Source: Odobenus rosmarus divergens (lineage: Eukaryota > Chordata > Mammalia > Carnivora > Odobenidae). From it: DNA of 64,000 nt. Where the stretch lies: assembly GCF_000321225.1 (NCBI RefSeq), contig NW_004451897.1, positions 129,535 through 193,534 of the forward strand, read 5' to 3'. Position 1 is the stretch's first letter. Each line of letters begins with the position of its first letter. The notes under the pieces are model-generated. The model searched no databases, had not been told where the DNA came from, and saw nothing but the letters and a program-made list of their open reading frames with translations. This document shows, piece after piece, positions 44,185 through 59,100 of the stretch. A program made the translations under genes and the position numbers.

Positions 44185-47100
44185 GTAAGTCAGATTTGCC
44201 CCAATGTATACTCTACTAAGGGTGTGTTATGGACTGTTTGTGCTCCCCATAATTCATAGTTGAAACCATAATTCCAGTGTAATGGTGTTTGGAGGTGGAG
44301 CTTTTTGGGGGTAATTACTTCATGATGGTAAAGCCCTCATGAATGGGATTAGTGCCCTTATAAGAAGAGGTCAGAGAGGTAGCTAGCTCTCTTTCCACCA
44401 TGTGAAGTTACAAAAGAGAAGTTGGCGGTCTGCAACCCAGAAGGGGTCTGCACCAGAACCCAACCATGCTGGCACCCTGATCTCAAACTTTCAGCCTACA
44501 GAATCATGAGAAATAAATTTCTGTTTTTTATAAGCCACCCAATCTATGAACCATGGGCTTAAACAACCACCCCCAGCAGGGTGTCACAGATTCTATAACT
44601 TTGCAACAGAAGCTGAACTAAGATGGGGGTGGGGGTGGGGAGAAGAAGAGGGAAAGTAATGTCTGGTGGCACAATGTTTCAAGGTAGGACCTAAATCCAA
44701 CTTTTATTTCCATCCAGTTCAGGAAGTATATGTCACATTTCTAAACCAATTATGTACAAGGTTCTATGGAGAGGAAGATATAAAACGAATAAGCCAAAAT
44801 CCCTGGGCTCTTGAAGATTGCAGTTAAAGTAAAAATCTCCAAACTCACTACCTAGGAGTTTTTTCATAGTCAAGTTCAGAGAAAAGAAAGAAAATCAAGT
44901 AGAAGTCAATAGATCAGATTTTATATCCTGGGTTACTGAGTTCTACGGTTTTACATTTTCCCAGTCAAGACTCAGAATTCAGTTTCACAGTATTATACGG
45001 TATTTTTACATGTGGGGTTTTTGAAGAAAATCCCCTTAATACTGTAAATGCTCATCTCTCCACCCACTTATCCATTTCATGACTATTAATTATTTTCTAT
45101 TTACCAATCTCCTTTCAGAAAATGTGATTCAGTATGTTTAAGGCTGTGATAGTATCTATATCTTATAAAATATTTGTCATCTCAACCCTAAGCCTTCAAG
45201 AGTGGAAAATAGAAAGAAATTGACTTTTCCCAGAAAAAAAAAAAAAAACAAAGTAGAGAAAGATGGCCCACTGACATGCAGAAAAGGACCATCAGTCTTA
45301 AACTGCTTTAGCATCTATTCAAATATAATGGTACTGAAACTTCTGCTAAAGAATTCAAATTACTTTAACAAATACGGATTGAACTATGTGCAAAAAACTA
45401 TGTTAGACACTATGGGGGTTACAGAAATAAATACAACCTAGTTTCTCTCATTGAGGAGAGAATACATAATTTAGAAAGAAAAAAATAACAATATTAAATA
45501 CCACGTTTCACAGTAGCAACTAATAAGAGCCATAAATGGTTGGGGGTGAGAGGCAGGGCAACCCAGAGAGGGAACAGTTACTTCTATCTAAAAGCAATGG
45601 GACGTTATGGCAATTTTGGCATTTAGTCTGAACACTAAAGAAGTGATGGAATTTTGATAAGTAGATATGAAAGGGGAGGAGGAAAGCAGAATATTCTAGA
45701 TTGAGAAAGCACCATGAACAAAAAACTCATGGTAGCATAGTTTGGGAATGACAAAAGAGCTGGGAGGAAGCGCATTAGACTCGAAAGATTTAAGGGGATT
45801 AAAAGACAAACAAAAAAAAAGAAAGAAGAAAAATCAGGATGGATAAATACACTGCAGTACATTCATACAAGGGAATGTTATTCAGTGCTCAAAATAAATA
45901 AGCCATCAAGCCATGAAGATACATAGAGGAAACTAAAATATGCATTTCTAAGTGAAAGAAGCCAGCCTGTAAAGACAACAAACTATATGATTCCAACTAT
46001 GTGACATTCTGGAAAAGCCAAAAAATGGAGACAAAAAGATCAGTGGTTGCCAGGGGATGGAGCAGAGAGGGAGGGATGAATAGGTGGAGGACAGAGGATA
46101 TTTAGAGCAGGAAAACTATTCTGCACAATACTATAATCATGGATACATGTCATTACACATTTGTCAAAACCCACAGAATGTACAACAGCAACAGTGAAGC
46201 CTGATGTAAACTATGGATTCTGGCTGACAATGATGTGTCAGTGTCGGTTCAATTGTAACAAATATACCACATTGATATGGGATATTGATAGTGGGGGAAG
46301 CATTGGGGGAGGGAAACAGGAAATAGATGGGAACTTTGTACTTTTCACTCTATTTTGCTGTGAACCTAAAACTGCTTTTAAAAAATAAAGCCTAGGGACG
46401 CCTGAGTGGCTCAGTTGGTTAAGCCTCCGCCTTCAGCTCAGGTCATGATCCCAGGGTCCTGGGATCCAGCCCCACATCGGGCTCCCTACTTAGTGGGGAG
46501 TCTGCTTCTCTCTCTCCCTCTGCAGCTCCCCCTGCTCGTGCTCTCTCTCTCTCTCTCTCTGTCAAATAAATAAATAAAATCTTTAAAAAATAAAAATAAA
46601 GCCTATTAATTTAAATAAAATGGTAAGTATGTACTGTAAATTTTGTTATAGATATTTTACCAACATTTTTTTAAAATGTGAAAAATAATATTTTGGGGAG
46701 AAAAGGAAACAACCAGGAAGGTAATTTGGAGACCTAATTGCCAAGAATCTTATAGCCATCCCTACTTAGACTTTACAATATTGACAAGTAGCTTCCAATC
46801 TGTAAAATCAACAAATCACCTAAGGAGCTTTATAAAATGTGTATACCAAGTCCCCAGGCCTTGTTCCAGAACTACTGAATATCAATTTTGAGGGAGTTGT
46901 GGGGGGGGGTTGAAATCTGTAATTTGTAAACACTTCTCTGAATTTGATGACCACCAGATTTAGGAGCTTCATTTCAAAGAAATTGAGAAGAGTAACCAGA
47001 CTGGTTCTGTTTTGCGATCTTACTTCAGCACTGACATAACACTGGAATAGAGAAAAAGGAAGCTGGTGCAGAAAAGCCAGTTAGAAAACAATTTTAATAG

Positions 47101-50100
47101 TTTAGATGAATGGATAGTGGCTATTGAGTTGAACTTACTCAAATGGACTTGGACTTGAGGAAAAGAATATCCTTCACAATTCACCTCCTTAAAGGTCATA
47201 GTTGCTATGGGAGTGAAAGAAAGGACTCAGAGAAGGTAGGTGGAGAGTAAGAGGGCAGAGAACAAACACACATGGTACACCTTCCATTCTTTACATCATT
47301 CTCACCAATCTTCCCTAGCAATCGTCAAACCACCGCTTTACTTTTTTTCATTATTTGTTTTATTTTTAATTTTAATTTTTTGAGGAATCTCCATACTGTT
47401 TTCCATAATGATACATCCCTACCAACAGTGCACCACATCCTTACCAGCATTTGCTTCTTGTCTTTTTGATGTTAGCCATTTTAACAAATGTGAGGTCCTA
47501 TCGCTTTGTGGTTTTGATTTGCATTTCCCCGCTGCTTGAGAGTTTGACACGGTCTAACCTGGAGATTCTATTCAGTAAGTATAGGATATAGGTGATAGGG
47601 CCTGAGATTCCGCATCTCTAATTCTCAGGTGATCCTAATGTTGCCAATCCATGGGCTACATTTTCCAGAGCACTGATTTAGATCATTTTACCTGTTACCA
47701 AATACCAGATAGAGGAATCAAGAAAACACCTGGGAGCATCATAAGGGGTTTCTACTAACCTTCTCCTCTTTATAAAAGAAGGTAATCACCAAATCCTTTT
47801 AACCAAAAGAAGATCATGTATATTTTTGGAAAGGAAACCTACCATTTTGCTTTTTCCTTACCATAAATTTTTCCTCTATTTATAGGCTATGCAGATCCTG
47901 TTTGGAGTGATGAACTTTTCTTTTGGAGTTGTTTTCCTTTTCACCCTTGAAAATCCATACCCACGGTTCCCCTTTATATTTGTTTCAGGATATCCATTCT
48001 GGAGCTCTGTTTTGGTGAGTATAGTCAATTGAGTTCAATTTGAAGCCATGACGACAGTGATTCTAGGGAATTCTTAATTACAAAATGAGCTGCATCCAGT
48101 TGTAGGATATGCTTTGTAAAGGTAAAATAAAAATCAACTTTATTGAAATTATTTCCCCATTAATTCATCAGATTGCTGATGTTCCATCATTGGGTCCTAA
48201 AGTTCCTTTGGGAATATGTCCTTGGGTCTTGATGTCATTTGTCCATTCATTCATTCAAAATGAGTTGCTATCTATTATAAGCCAGATACATAGTGGAAGG
48301 CAATGAGGATCGAAAGGTTAATAATACATGGACCCTCATTATGAAAGACAGTATGAAGTTTCCTCAACAAATTAAAAATAGAGTGACCATATGATCTAGC
48401 AATTCCACTTCTGGGAATATATCCAAAGGAAATGAAAACCCTATGTCAAAGATATATCTGCAACTCCATGTCCATAGCAGCATTTGTCACAAAAGTCAAG
48501 ACATGTAAACAACCTAAGTGTCCATCAACAGATGAATGGATGATAAAGAAGTGTGTGTATATATATATACACATATATACAGCCATAAAAAAACAAGGAA
48601 ATCCTGCCACTTGCAACAACATGGTTAGACCTTAAGGGCATTATGTTAAGTGAAATAAGGCAGACAGGGAAAGACAAATACTGCATGATCTCACTGATAT
48701 TTAGAACTTTAAAAAATTCATAGATAAAGAGCTCAGATTTAAGGTTACCAGGGGCAGAGAGTGAGGAGAGAGGGGATGGAGGGTGGTGGTCAAAAGGTAC
48801 AAGCTTCCAGTAATAAGATAAATAAGTACTAGGGATACAACATATAACAGGATGATTTCAGTTAACACTGTTGTATGATATACATGAAATTTTTTAAGAG
48901 AGTCTCATCACAAAGGAAAATATTCTTTTTCTCCTCTTTTTCTTTTTCCTTTTTTTTTGAGGGGGGGTTGTATCTATATGAAATAATTGTTGTGAAGTAA
49001 AATTATTATAATCATTTCACAATATATATAAGTCAAATCATTATGCATATGCCCTAAACTTATACAGTACTGTATGTTAATTACATCTCAATAAAACTGG
49101 GGAAAAAATAAACAAAAATAATAATACATGAGCCCTTCCTTCAAAGGGCTCTCAGTTTAGCAAGAAAGAAAACATGTAAAGAGATCATTTCAAGGTAATG
49201 TGATAAATGATATCACAGTGCTTGTGTAAGGAGAGATGAAAGATCAGTTTACTCTTTAGAGAAGTAAAGAAACAGGGAAAGCTTCTTAGATGTACCTTTG
49301 AGCTACACAGAGGCATTTACTTAATTACATCCAATAAGCATTATTTTAGCACCTAGTTTAGTGCCAGAGAAGGGATGGTGTGTGGGAATTCAGGAAAAAG
49401 GCAGTTCTTGGTCTCAAGGTCTCTCAAGTAGAGAGTCAGATCATCACCATATGGTGTGAGGAGTGGTGACAGACATAGGAACTGCCTCTATAGGAAAGGT
49501 ACCTATAAAAAGGAGGGGAAGACACCCAGAGACACTCCAGCTTGGCTGCGTTTTAAAGGGTGGGTGGTTAATCAGGATGAGAGCACATAGAGAGGAAGGG
49601 TGGAAGGAATGGTAGAAAGTGGGGAATGGTTGGGCATAAGGGCTAGAGATATCTTGCTGCATGCCAAGGGAGAACCATGAACAAAAGGCTCAAGGTATGG
49701 GAGAACACTTTCTATCCTGTAAGAGTGAGGGTGAAGAGATGAGGCTGAAGAAATACAAGGCAGTGGGACTGGAAACTTTAAAATGCATGTGCTGTAGTCC
49801 GATTTGGAGTTTCTACCAGATGATGCTATACCACATATGACTCACCTCCATGGAAATTCTTGGGATTTTTTTCAGAATGCCCAGCATATTAGCTGGCAGA
49901 ACATGCTGGATTGCAAACGGGTATGACAGATGTTTCTTATAAGAATAACAGAATCTGATTTTATTGGTTGTGAACTGATTTGACACCAGTGTGGCATGAT
50001 ATCAAAGCTCAGTCCACAATAGCTATAAAAGGAAGGTAGATGAGAAAACTAAAGCCCAGCGAAGCTAAAAAAAAAAAAAAAAAAAATCTCATGTTCAAAT

Positions 50101-53100
50101 AGATAGTTAAGGCTAAAGCTAACTTCTAGTTCAGTATTTTGTCCACTACTCATTTGTGGACAATCTTATCAGGCATCTCGCCCTGCTCACTGCTCTGAGG
50201 ATCGTGTGAATTAGGAAGGAAGACATGTGAACAAAGCACATAGAAGTCCATTCTATGAGAACTCTTTAACATCAGTTAAGCAAGCCCATCACTAAAATAT
50301 TTATTCTTTTTAATAGTTCATTAATTCTGGAGCCTTCCTAGTTGCATTGGAAAGAAAAACCACAGAAACTCTGGTGAGTTACATTTTGCCCTTCACTAAA
50401 AATTTATAACTTTGAAATAATGATTTTAACCTTGAAAGTGAATTTGGAAAATCATTAACCCACTATAATTCCACAAACTGTCAAGTACTGATACCAACCA
50501 ACGTCACTGGGCTTTTGTCCATAGAATCATAAAACGCTAATGCAAGAAGAGTTTTCTAGGTCATCCAGTTTCTTATTTTATATATGAAAACACTGAGGCA
50601 TAGAATAAAAGCCAAGTTCCTAAACAAAATGGCAAAATGGGTCTCAGCATTCCAGTAACTCATCCATTCATTCTCTCTGTCATGCCAGACACTTTGAAAG
50701 GCACTAGTTTGACTCACATGATAGGCACACTGTGAAGACAACCTAATTAAAAAATAAATAAATAAAATAAAATAAACCTTATAAGCAGAAGTTCAAAATA
50801 AATAATAGTGTTAATGAATGCAAAAGTTTAACTTACAGATAAATTATAGTATTTTTACTTTTCTCAAAGAATCAAAAATGTGAGATATTAATTAACAAGC
50901 CAATAAATTATTTCCAACACAGGACTTCTCCTGTAGGTTTGAAGTTTTAGGAAGGAATAAAAATTGCAAAGAAATAAAATGTTTAGTTAAAAAGAGCCAT
51001 AAAACAAAAATGCAAGTAGGTCATGACTTTTACCAGAGCATCAAAGTGCAGGGCAATGTGGCTACGCCTAAGTACCTCTTTTGTCCAGTGTGCACCCCTC
51101 CCCCCAACTAAATGGGAGTTAACTTATTAGGTACAGGCTGTGGGGGATGGAAGCGTTATTAAAAGTTCACTGGATTCCCTCATACTCTGGCTGAGTGCCT
51201 GAAGCCCAAAGGGATGAAGTGTCTCATATATGATCACACAGCTGCTTTGTGGCATTGCAAAGCTGTGACTAAAACTCTCCCTCCAGTCTCCCCCATCATT
51301 GCTTTTTGTCTATAGACTCAGTGTTATGGTCTTCATCTCTTTCAGGTGAAGTTGAGCCAAATAATGAATTCTCTCAGTGCCCTGGCAGCAATAGCTGGAA
51401 TCATTCTCCTCACATTTGGTCTCATTCTAGATCAACACTTCTTTTGTGGCTATGCTGAAACAATTAGTCAGTGTCAGGCCGTTGCTACCCTATTCACTGT
51501 AAGTATACTGCATTTTTATGGCGAGGAGTAATGGGTGTAATCATAAAGATTTATTAGCATCTAATCAGCAAAATCCAAATAATGTTGTGGACACATGTAT
51601 TTTCTTTTATTTACAAACATTTATAGAAATAATATCTGATAGGTTACACCAGGCATTGTGGAATAGAAAATAAACACATTATAACCCCCAACTTGAGGAA
51701 TTCACAGATGAGTAAAAAAGATAAAGCATGTATACCAATGAGTCTAATATAAAAGGTACAGTGATATAGGAAGAAAAATGCAGGTATAGCAGTATGGTAG
51801 TGATTCATAGTCCCAGATATTTATTAGAATCTTAAGTGGAATATTTTTATGGTTTTGGTTTTGGCTTTAATATTCAGACTGGACTTCTGATAAAACATGG
51901 TATATATTGAAAACAGGCATTTATTTCTGCTCTTTCCAAAACACCACTATTACTAAGGGAATGGAAAAGATGTAAATCTACATGGAAAGAAAAATTAGTC
52001 AACAAGACCCATCAAAATTTGTCAAGAAGGCTGGAAAGTAATCAGTCACCTAAGGAAAAGGGAGTCTTCATAGAAGTAAAATATCACAGTTGCAAGAGTA
52101 GATATCTATCCTCATCTTTTTCCTGTACTTAGAAGGAAAACATCTTGTCTTTCACCATTAAGTATGATGTCGGCTGAGGGTTTTTTAGATGGATTTGATC
52201 AAGCTGAAGAAGCTTCTTCTCTTCCTAGTTTGCTGAACATATTTACCATGTGTGTTGAATTTAGTGAAATGCTTTTTCTGTATCAACTGAGATGATCATG
52301 TGGTTTTTGTCCTTTATTCTATTGTTATGGTGCTTTGCACTGATTGACTTTTTTATCTTTTTTTTTATTATGTTATGTTAATCACCATACAGTACATCAT
52401 TAGTTTTTGATGTAGTGTTCCATGATTCATTGTTTGTGTATAACACCCAGTGCTCCATGCAATATGTGCCCTCCTTAATACCCATCACTTTTTTATCTTA
52501 AATAAAATAAATTTATGCTGGGATAAATTCCACTCAGTCATGCTGTATAATTCTTTTTAAATGTTGTTGGATTCAATTTTCTGGTACTTTGTTAAAGATT
52601 TTTGCATCTTTATTTATAAGGGATCTTGGCCTATACTCATCTTTTCTTGTGATGTCTTTGGTTTTTGTGTCTGGTTAATACTGGCATTATAGAATGAGTT
52701 AGAAAATATTGCTTCCGTTTATACTTTCTGGTAAATTTTGAGAAAAATTATGTTGAGTTTTCCATAAACATCTGGAAGACTTCACTGGTAAAGTCTCCTA
52801 GGTCTGGGTTTTTTTTATTGTGGGAAGTTTTCTTAAATTACTTGTTATCAGTTTATTTAGATTTCCTATTCCTTCTTGGATCAGTTTCAGGAGTTTGTCC
52901 CTTTTTGTCAGCATGAGTGAATGAAGGAACACGACAATACTGATTTTCAAAAAGGCTGTCTTGGTAGTGCTGTGTTAGTAGAGTTGTCTACCAATAATCT
53001 AGAACCTTGATTAGCATAGAGGAGATAAAATAGCCAAGAGTATAAGCCCATCACCATCAATGGCATCAGTCATTTTGATGGAGGGTAGTTTTGTTCCAGT

Positions 53101-56100
53101 CACCTTGAGTGGAAGCAGTCCAGTTCCTAATTCTGAGGAGCTTGGGCCACCTGTGTATTAGCTGTCCTATCTTTTAGATCATTTGCTTTTGTAAAGTTTC
53201 TAGAGGACTATAGCTTAAAGTCTATAATAAGTGTGGTAGTGGTGGTGGTGGTGGTAATTTTAGTAAGATCTTATCCAACAAGGCTCAAGTGTACTCTTTC
53301 CCTGATGATATTTCCAAAATAACCAGTCACCTGTCTAAGGTCACAAAGAATGATTAATTAGATGGCTGGCAAGGAAAAGCAGTCCACATCTGTTAGTGGG
53401 AAAAACTGACAAATTTATTATATAGTCAGAGTTATCAGAATGAAAGTCAAATCATTCACTGAGATGTAATACAGAATTAATTTCTGAGAATTTAGTCAAT
53501 GATTACCAGGAAGTAAGAAGAAAATAGGGATAGCGAAGGCCTTGAAAAATCCACCCCTGCCTGCTGACTCAAGAAATCAGCAGCCTCCAACAGGTGGAAT
53601 ATATGAAGAAGAGTCTCTCCTACAGCCAATTTCCTACATATAGACAAGACTACAGAAGGTTCTTAAAAGATTTTAATGAGTAGTCTAAGATAATTGGTCC
53701 TAGAAAGGATATTGGTCAAAGAGACATATTACTTATTAGTCCTGGTGGCTGGCTAACAAGACATAACTCTTTTCCTAGGATTTATTCTTATAGATACACA
53801 AAAATATAGATAAAAGGCAGATAGACAAACAGGATGGTTAGTGGCATCCTGTCTGCCAATAGCTTTGGCAGACCATCTATTTCTTCACCCCCACCCCACC
53901 AAGGGAAAAGAAAACAAGAACAAGTGTGAAGGGATAATGAAAGAGCCTGGGAAACCTGACTCCTAGGACAAATAAAATAAACCTTACCCAATAAAAAGTG
54001 CTAGATCACCTCATCAACATAGATGTGCAAACCCTGGACAGGGTTGCTCACAGGCAGCCAGTGGAATAGCCACTAAGTGAGTCAAAAGACCAGAACCGTA
54101 ATAGTGAGGGGTCTGACAAGACCTCTCTGGGGCCTCTGTGACTGTCTAGCACCTTCAAAGACCACCAGGAAAATCAATGACAGGTAAAAGCTGAATTTAT
54201 TAAATTTGCTAATCAAGGGAGAGCATGGGTCTCAGACACAACAGGGGGAAACAGAAAAGGGCATTTATAGGATTTCATCAGCTGGAGGAGTCATAAGGTA
54301 ATTTTAGGGGAGAGTAACAGTAGTCTGGAAAGGAACTGGTTAGATTTGCAAACTAGACAAGTTGCAGAGACAGCCAATGGTCTAATTTTTGGAAAACATG
54401 AATTCACATGGAATTACCATTAAAACATCTCTCTGTAGCCCTATTTTGAACATAAAGCTCTGAGACATCTTATGTTAAAATCTTGAACTTAGATATTTGG
54501 TCTTGCGTATCATGCTTTGATACATCAATTTGCTGAGTCAAAGTACAGTTATTTTTCAAATCATGGTTTCTTTTCATTATCAATTCTCAGTAATCTTAAC
54601 TAAAACAAAAACTAAAAACTATGAAAATTACCAAAAAGAAAAAGTAGAAGCAACTGGACTGATACCTAACTTCTCAAAAACAACAATAAAAGCCAAAAGA
54701 CTGAACAATATCTTCAGCATTCTGAAAAAAATAACTGCCAACCAATAGCCTATCACTCACTACCAATTATTGTGATATAGATAGATACATACATACATAC
54801 ATATATACATACACAACGGAATATTACTCAACCATAAAAAAGAATGAAGTCTTGTCATTTGCAATGACATGGCTGAAGCTAGAGTGTACTATGCTAAGTG
54901 AAATAAGTCAAAGAAAGACAAATACCATATGATTTCACTCATATGTGGAATTTAAGAAACAAAACAGATGAACAAAGCGGGGGAAATAAAGAGAGAGTCA
55001 ATCTAGGAAAGAGACTCCTAACTGTAGAGAAAAAACTGAGGGTTCCTGGAAGGAGGTGGGCAGAGGATGAGCTAGGTGTGTGGTGGGCATTAAGGACGGC
55101 ACTTGTGATGAGCACTGGGTGTTGTATGGAAGTGATGAATCACTGAATTCTACTACTGAAACCAATATTACACTATATGTTAACTAACTAGAATTTAAAT
55201 AAAAACTTGAAACAGAAAAAGGAGAAGAAAAATATCTTACAAGAATGAAGTGAAATGAAGAATTTTTAGAGATACAAAAATTGAGCTTGCCTCCTGCAGA
55301 CCAGAATTAAAGGAATAAAGAATGAACTCCAAATAGAAAGAAAACGATAGCACAATGAGATGCAAAAAGGAATGAAGAACAAAGAATGTGATAAACGTGT
55401 GGACAAATACAAGTGAATACTGCTTGTGTAATGCAGTAATAATATATATTGAGATTAAAAATAAAGTATTTAAAATACCAGTTAGCATTAACATATAAGT
55501 AGAGAAGGGAGCAAATGGTGTTTTTGTTAGTTGTGTTTGTTAAGGACCTGAGTTTTCTCTGAGAAGAGCATGCAGGTTTGAAGAACTTTTAGACTTTGAT
55601 GTGTTTTAACACTTAATGGTATCATCAAAAGTAAAAAACTAGAACTAATAGATATATTTAGTCTATTATATCCAAAAACAAAGAATACACAATTTTGTAA
55701 CACATACCAACAAAAGATGACTATATATTGGTAAATATGACAATTCCAGATTAATACCAAAGATTGAAGTCCTAGTGTATGACCTATGCAATAAAACAAT
55801 AAGCAATGATAAAAATAATTTTAACCTGTGGTTGGATATTAAGCAGTAGGTTTCAAAGTAATTATTGGATCAGGAAAGAAATCATAATATGAATCCAAAG
55901 ATGTTCTGAAATGAAAGCTCAAAAACTTGAGGGCGAAGGTAAAGCAATACTTTCAAGGCAATTCATAGCTTGGAAATGTAGATACTATAAAATATGAAAC
56001 TTTGAAAAATAATGGCCCAAATATTAATCTCAGGGATTAAAGGAGAGAAAATTAGTCCAAAGAAAGAAGAACAAAGGAATTAATATACAATGACAAGAGA

Positions 56101-59100
56101 AGAAATTAGTAAAAACAAAACAAAAATCATGCACACATTAGAAAGGATCAAAATAGCCAATGATTGGTTTACTGAAAATACTAGTAAAGTATACAAATCC
56201 TTTTTTTCTGGTTATGACAGAGTAATTTATATCAGAGCATCTCTCTAGTGAAAACCACTTTTATTAAAAGCTTATTAAAATAACAAAAAACTTCCAAATG
56301 TTTGAATATACACAAAAGAAACCATGGCAGCCAGCATTTAAAGTGCAAGGATCCTCTGAGAGTTGTACACATTGAATGAACTAAAGCCAAAATTCTCCAT
56401 CACTTTTCTCCACAAGTTATTTGCTGACACCTAAGATGTGCAGGATGCAAAGCTCAGAAGCCAAGTTGATAAGAAGCTAAGAGGCTAAAAGGCCAAGAAG
56501 AGATTTCGGCAGTCATGCAGTACTGCAGACACAAACACATTGTTCAGAGTCCACCAAGGAGTAGTGGGGTCTGGTAAACACCCCAAAATTTCATTTCTGA
56601 AGAAAGACTACACCCTAGAATTAAGGACAAAGGAAACAGACCAGCCTCACAAAACTGAAATTCGTCCTTGAATTATTTTGATCATGGGCAACCTTCTCCT
56701 AATCTGTCTGATGGAAGAAAATTAATTCATCCCTAGAGGAAGATAACATAATTTAGAACTTCTACCATTTCTTGCATACTACATTTGTTATTAAGTGTAA
56801 AACAAAACAAAACAAATTAGTCATACCAGAAGATAGGACTGAACATCTAAAAAATAAAAACAAAATAATCAAGGCATCTGGGTGGCTCAGTTGTTTAAAT
56901 GTCTGCCTCTTGATTTTGGCTCAGGTCATGATCTCAGGATCCTGGGATCGAGGCCCAGGTCAGGCTCTGTGCTCAGTGGGGAGTCTGCTTTAGGATTCTC
57001 TCTCTCCCTCTCTCTCAGCCCCTTCCCCCACTCTCTCTCTCTCACTCTCTAAGATAAATAAATCTTTAAAAAAAATAATCAATGATTGAAACCACCTCAG
57101 TGGTGACCCAGATGGTAAGGTCATCAGATATAAACTTGACAATAAATATGGCTGTTCTATCCAAGAGAGAAGAGAATGAGTTGGAGAATATTATGGGACA
57201 CTGAAACCCATTAGAAAGAAGTCATTGGAATTTATAGAACTGCAACTAAGCACTCAGTAGATGGGGCGAACAGCATATTAGACGCTTCAGAAGTGCACAG
57301 GAAGAGAATCAGTGTAAAATATGAAGACTAATGCCCAAAGAGAAGAAAATGATATAAAACATTAGAAAGAACAAACATAAGGGACATATGGAGCAGAACA
57401 GAAAAAAAAGGGGCCCTATATACAACTGAAGAACCACAAGAGAGAAAATGAAAATGCAGCACAGAACAATGCTCACAGAGAGAATGGCTGATGATTTTGT
57501 AAAGGAATCAAAGACAAGACATGAACCACAAATAGGAAAATACAAGGAAAACTACATAAAGCACATGATACTTAAATTTCTGAGGGAAAAAAATGTATAA
57601 AGAGCAAAACCTAAAAAGAAGCTGGGGATGGGGGCAGAGGTGAATACATTACATTCAAAGGAACAAAGGTAAACTTCCAACTGACTTTTCATTTGGAGGC
57701 CTGACAGAGGCCAGAAAACATTGGAATGACATTTTAAACTGCCGAAATAAAATACTGCTAATCCAGAATTCAGTGTTCAGTGAAAATGTTCTTTAAAAGT
57801 AAAGTTGAAGTAAAGATATCAGACTAACAAACCTGAAAACAACTGGTATTGGCAAATTAGTCCTGAACACAGTAATTACTAGTAAGAATACTGAATCCGT
57901 AATCAAAAACCTCCCCAAAGAGGAAAGTCCAGACCAGATGGCTTCACTGGTGAATTCTATAGAAATTTAAAGAAGAATTAACAACAATCCTTAAGTTCTT
58001 CAAAAAAATAGAAAAGAAGGATCCAAATTCATTTTATAAGCCCAGGATTACCCACACCAAAACCAGACAACTATGCTACAAGAAAAGAAAATTTCAAGCC
58101 AATATCCCTGATGAACATATACGCAAAAATCCTCAATACATTGTTAGCAAACTGAATTCAATAGTATATTAAAAGTCTCCTACACTATTATCAAGTGGTA
58201 TTTATTCCAGGGATGCAAGGATGGTTCAACATACACAAATCAATAAATGTGATATACCACATTAACACAATGAAGGAGGAAAATCATATGACCATCTCAA
58301 TCGATGCAGAAAAAGAATCTAACAAAATTCAACATGAAAAAATTTAAATTCTCAACACACTGAGATAAAGGAGCATACCTCAACATAATAAAGGCCATAT
58401 ATGACAAGCCCATAGCTAACATGATACTAAACAGTGAAAAGCCAAAACTTTTCCTCTAAAATCAGGAACAAGACAAAGATGCCTAGTCTCGTAATTTCTA
58501 TTCAACATAGTACAAGAAGTCCTGGACAGAGCAACTGGGGGAAGAAAGAAAGAAAAAAAGAACGAAAGGGAAGAGGAAGGGAAGGGAAGAGAAGAGAACA
58601 AAGAAAAAGCATCCAAATCAGAAAGGCAGAAGTAAAAATATCTGTTTGCAGAGGACATATACCTAGAAAACCCTAAAGACTCCACCAAAAAACTATTAGA
58701 ATAAAATAAATTCAATAAGATTGCAGGATACAAAAATCAATATACAAAAATCAGTTTCAGTTGCATTTCTACACACTAATAAAGAGCTATGAGAAAGAAA
58801 TTATGAAAACAATCACATTTGCAATTGCATCAAAAAAGATAACGTACTTAGGAATAAATTTAATCAAGGAGATGAAAGATCTGTACACTGAAAACTTTAA
58901 GACATCAATGAAAGAAATTGAAGACACAAATAAATGGGAAGATATCCCCTGTTCATGGATTGGAAGGATTAATATTGTTAAAATGTCCATACTACCCAAA
59001 GCAATATACAGATTTAATGCAATCCCCATCAAAACTCCAATGGCATTTTTCTTAGAAATAGAAAATAGTCCTAAAATTTTATGGAACCACAAAAGACCCC

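Larger units (their letters stand above)
54590..57865 (+). repeat. Older LINE-1 sequence, sense, composite
   Basis: Sense L1 internal text: AACTTCTCAAAAACAACAATAAAAGCC (54670 region), resuming after a younger L1 with TTACAAGAATGAAGTGAAATGAAG (55236 on), and another L1-like block at about 57090-57865 (AGAATCAGTGTAAAATATGAAG). The part from about 56160 to 56870 is not clearly L1. Confidence 0.6.
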
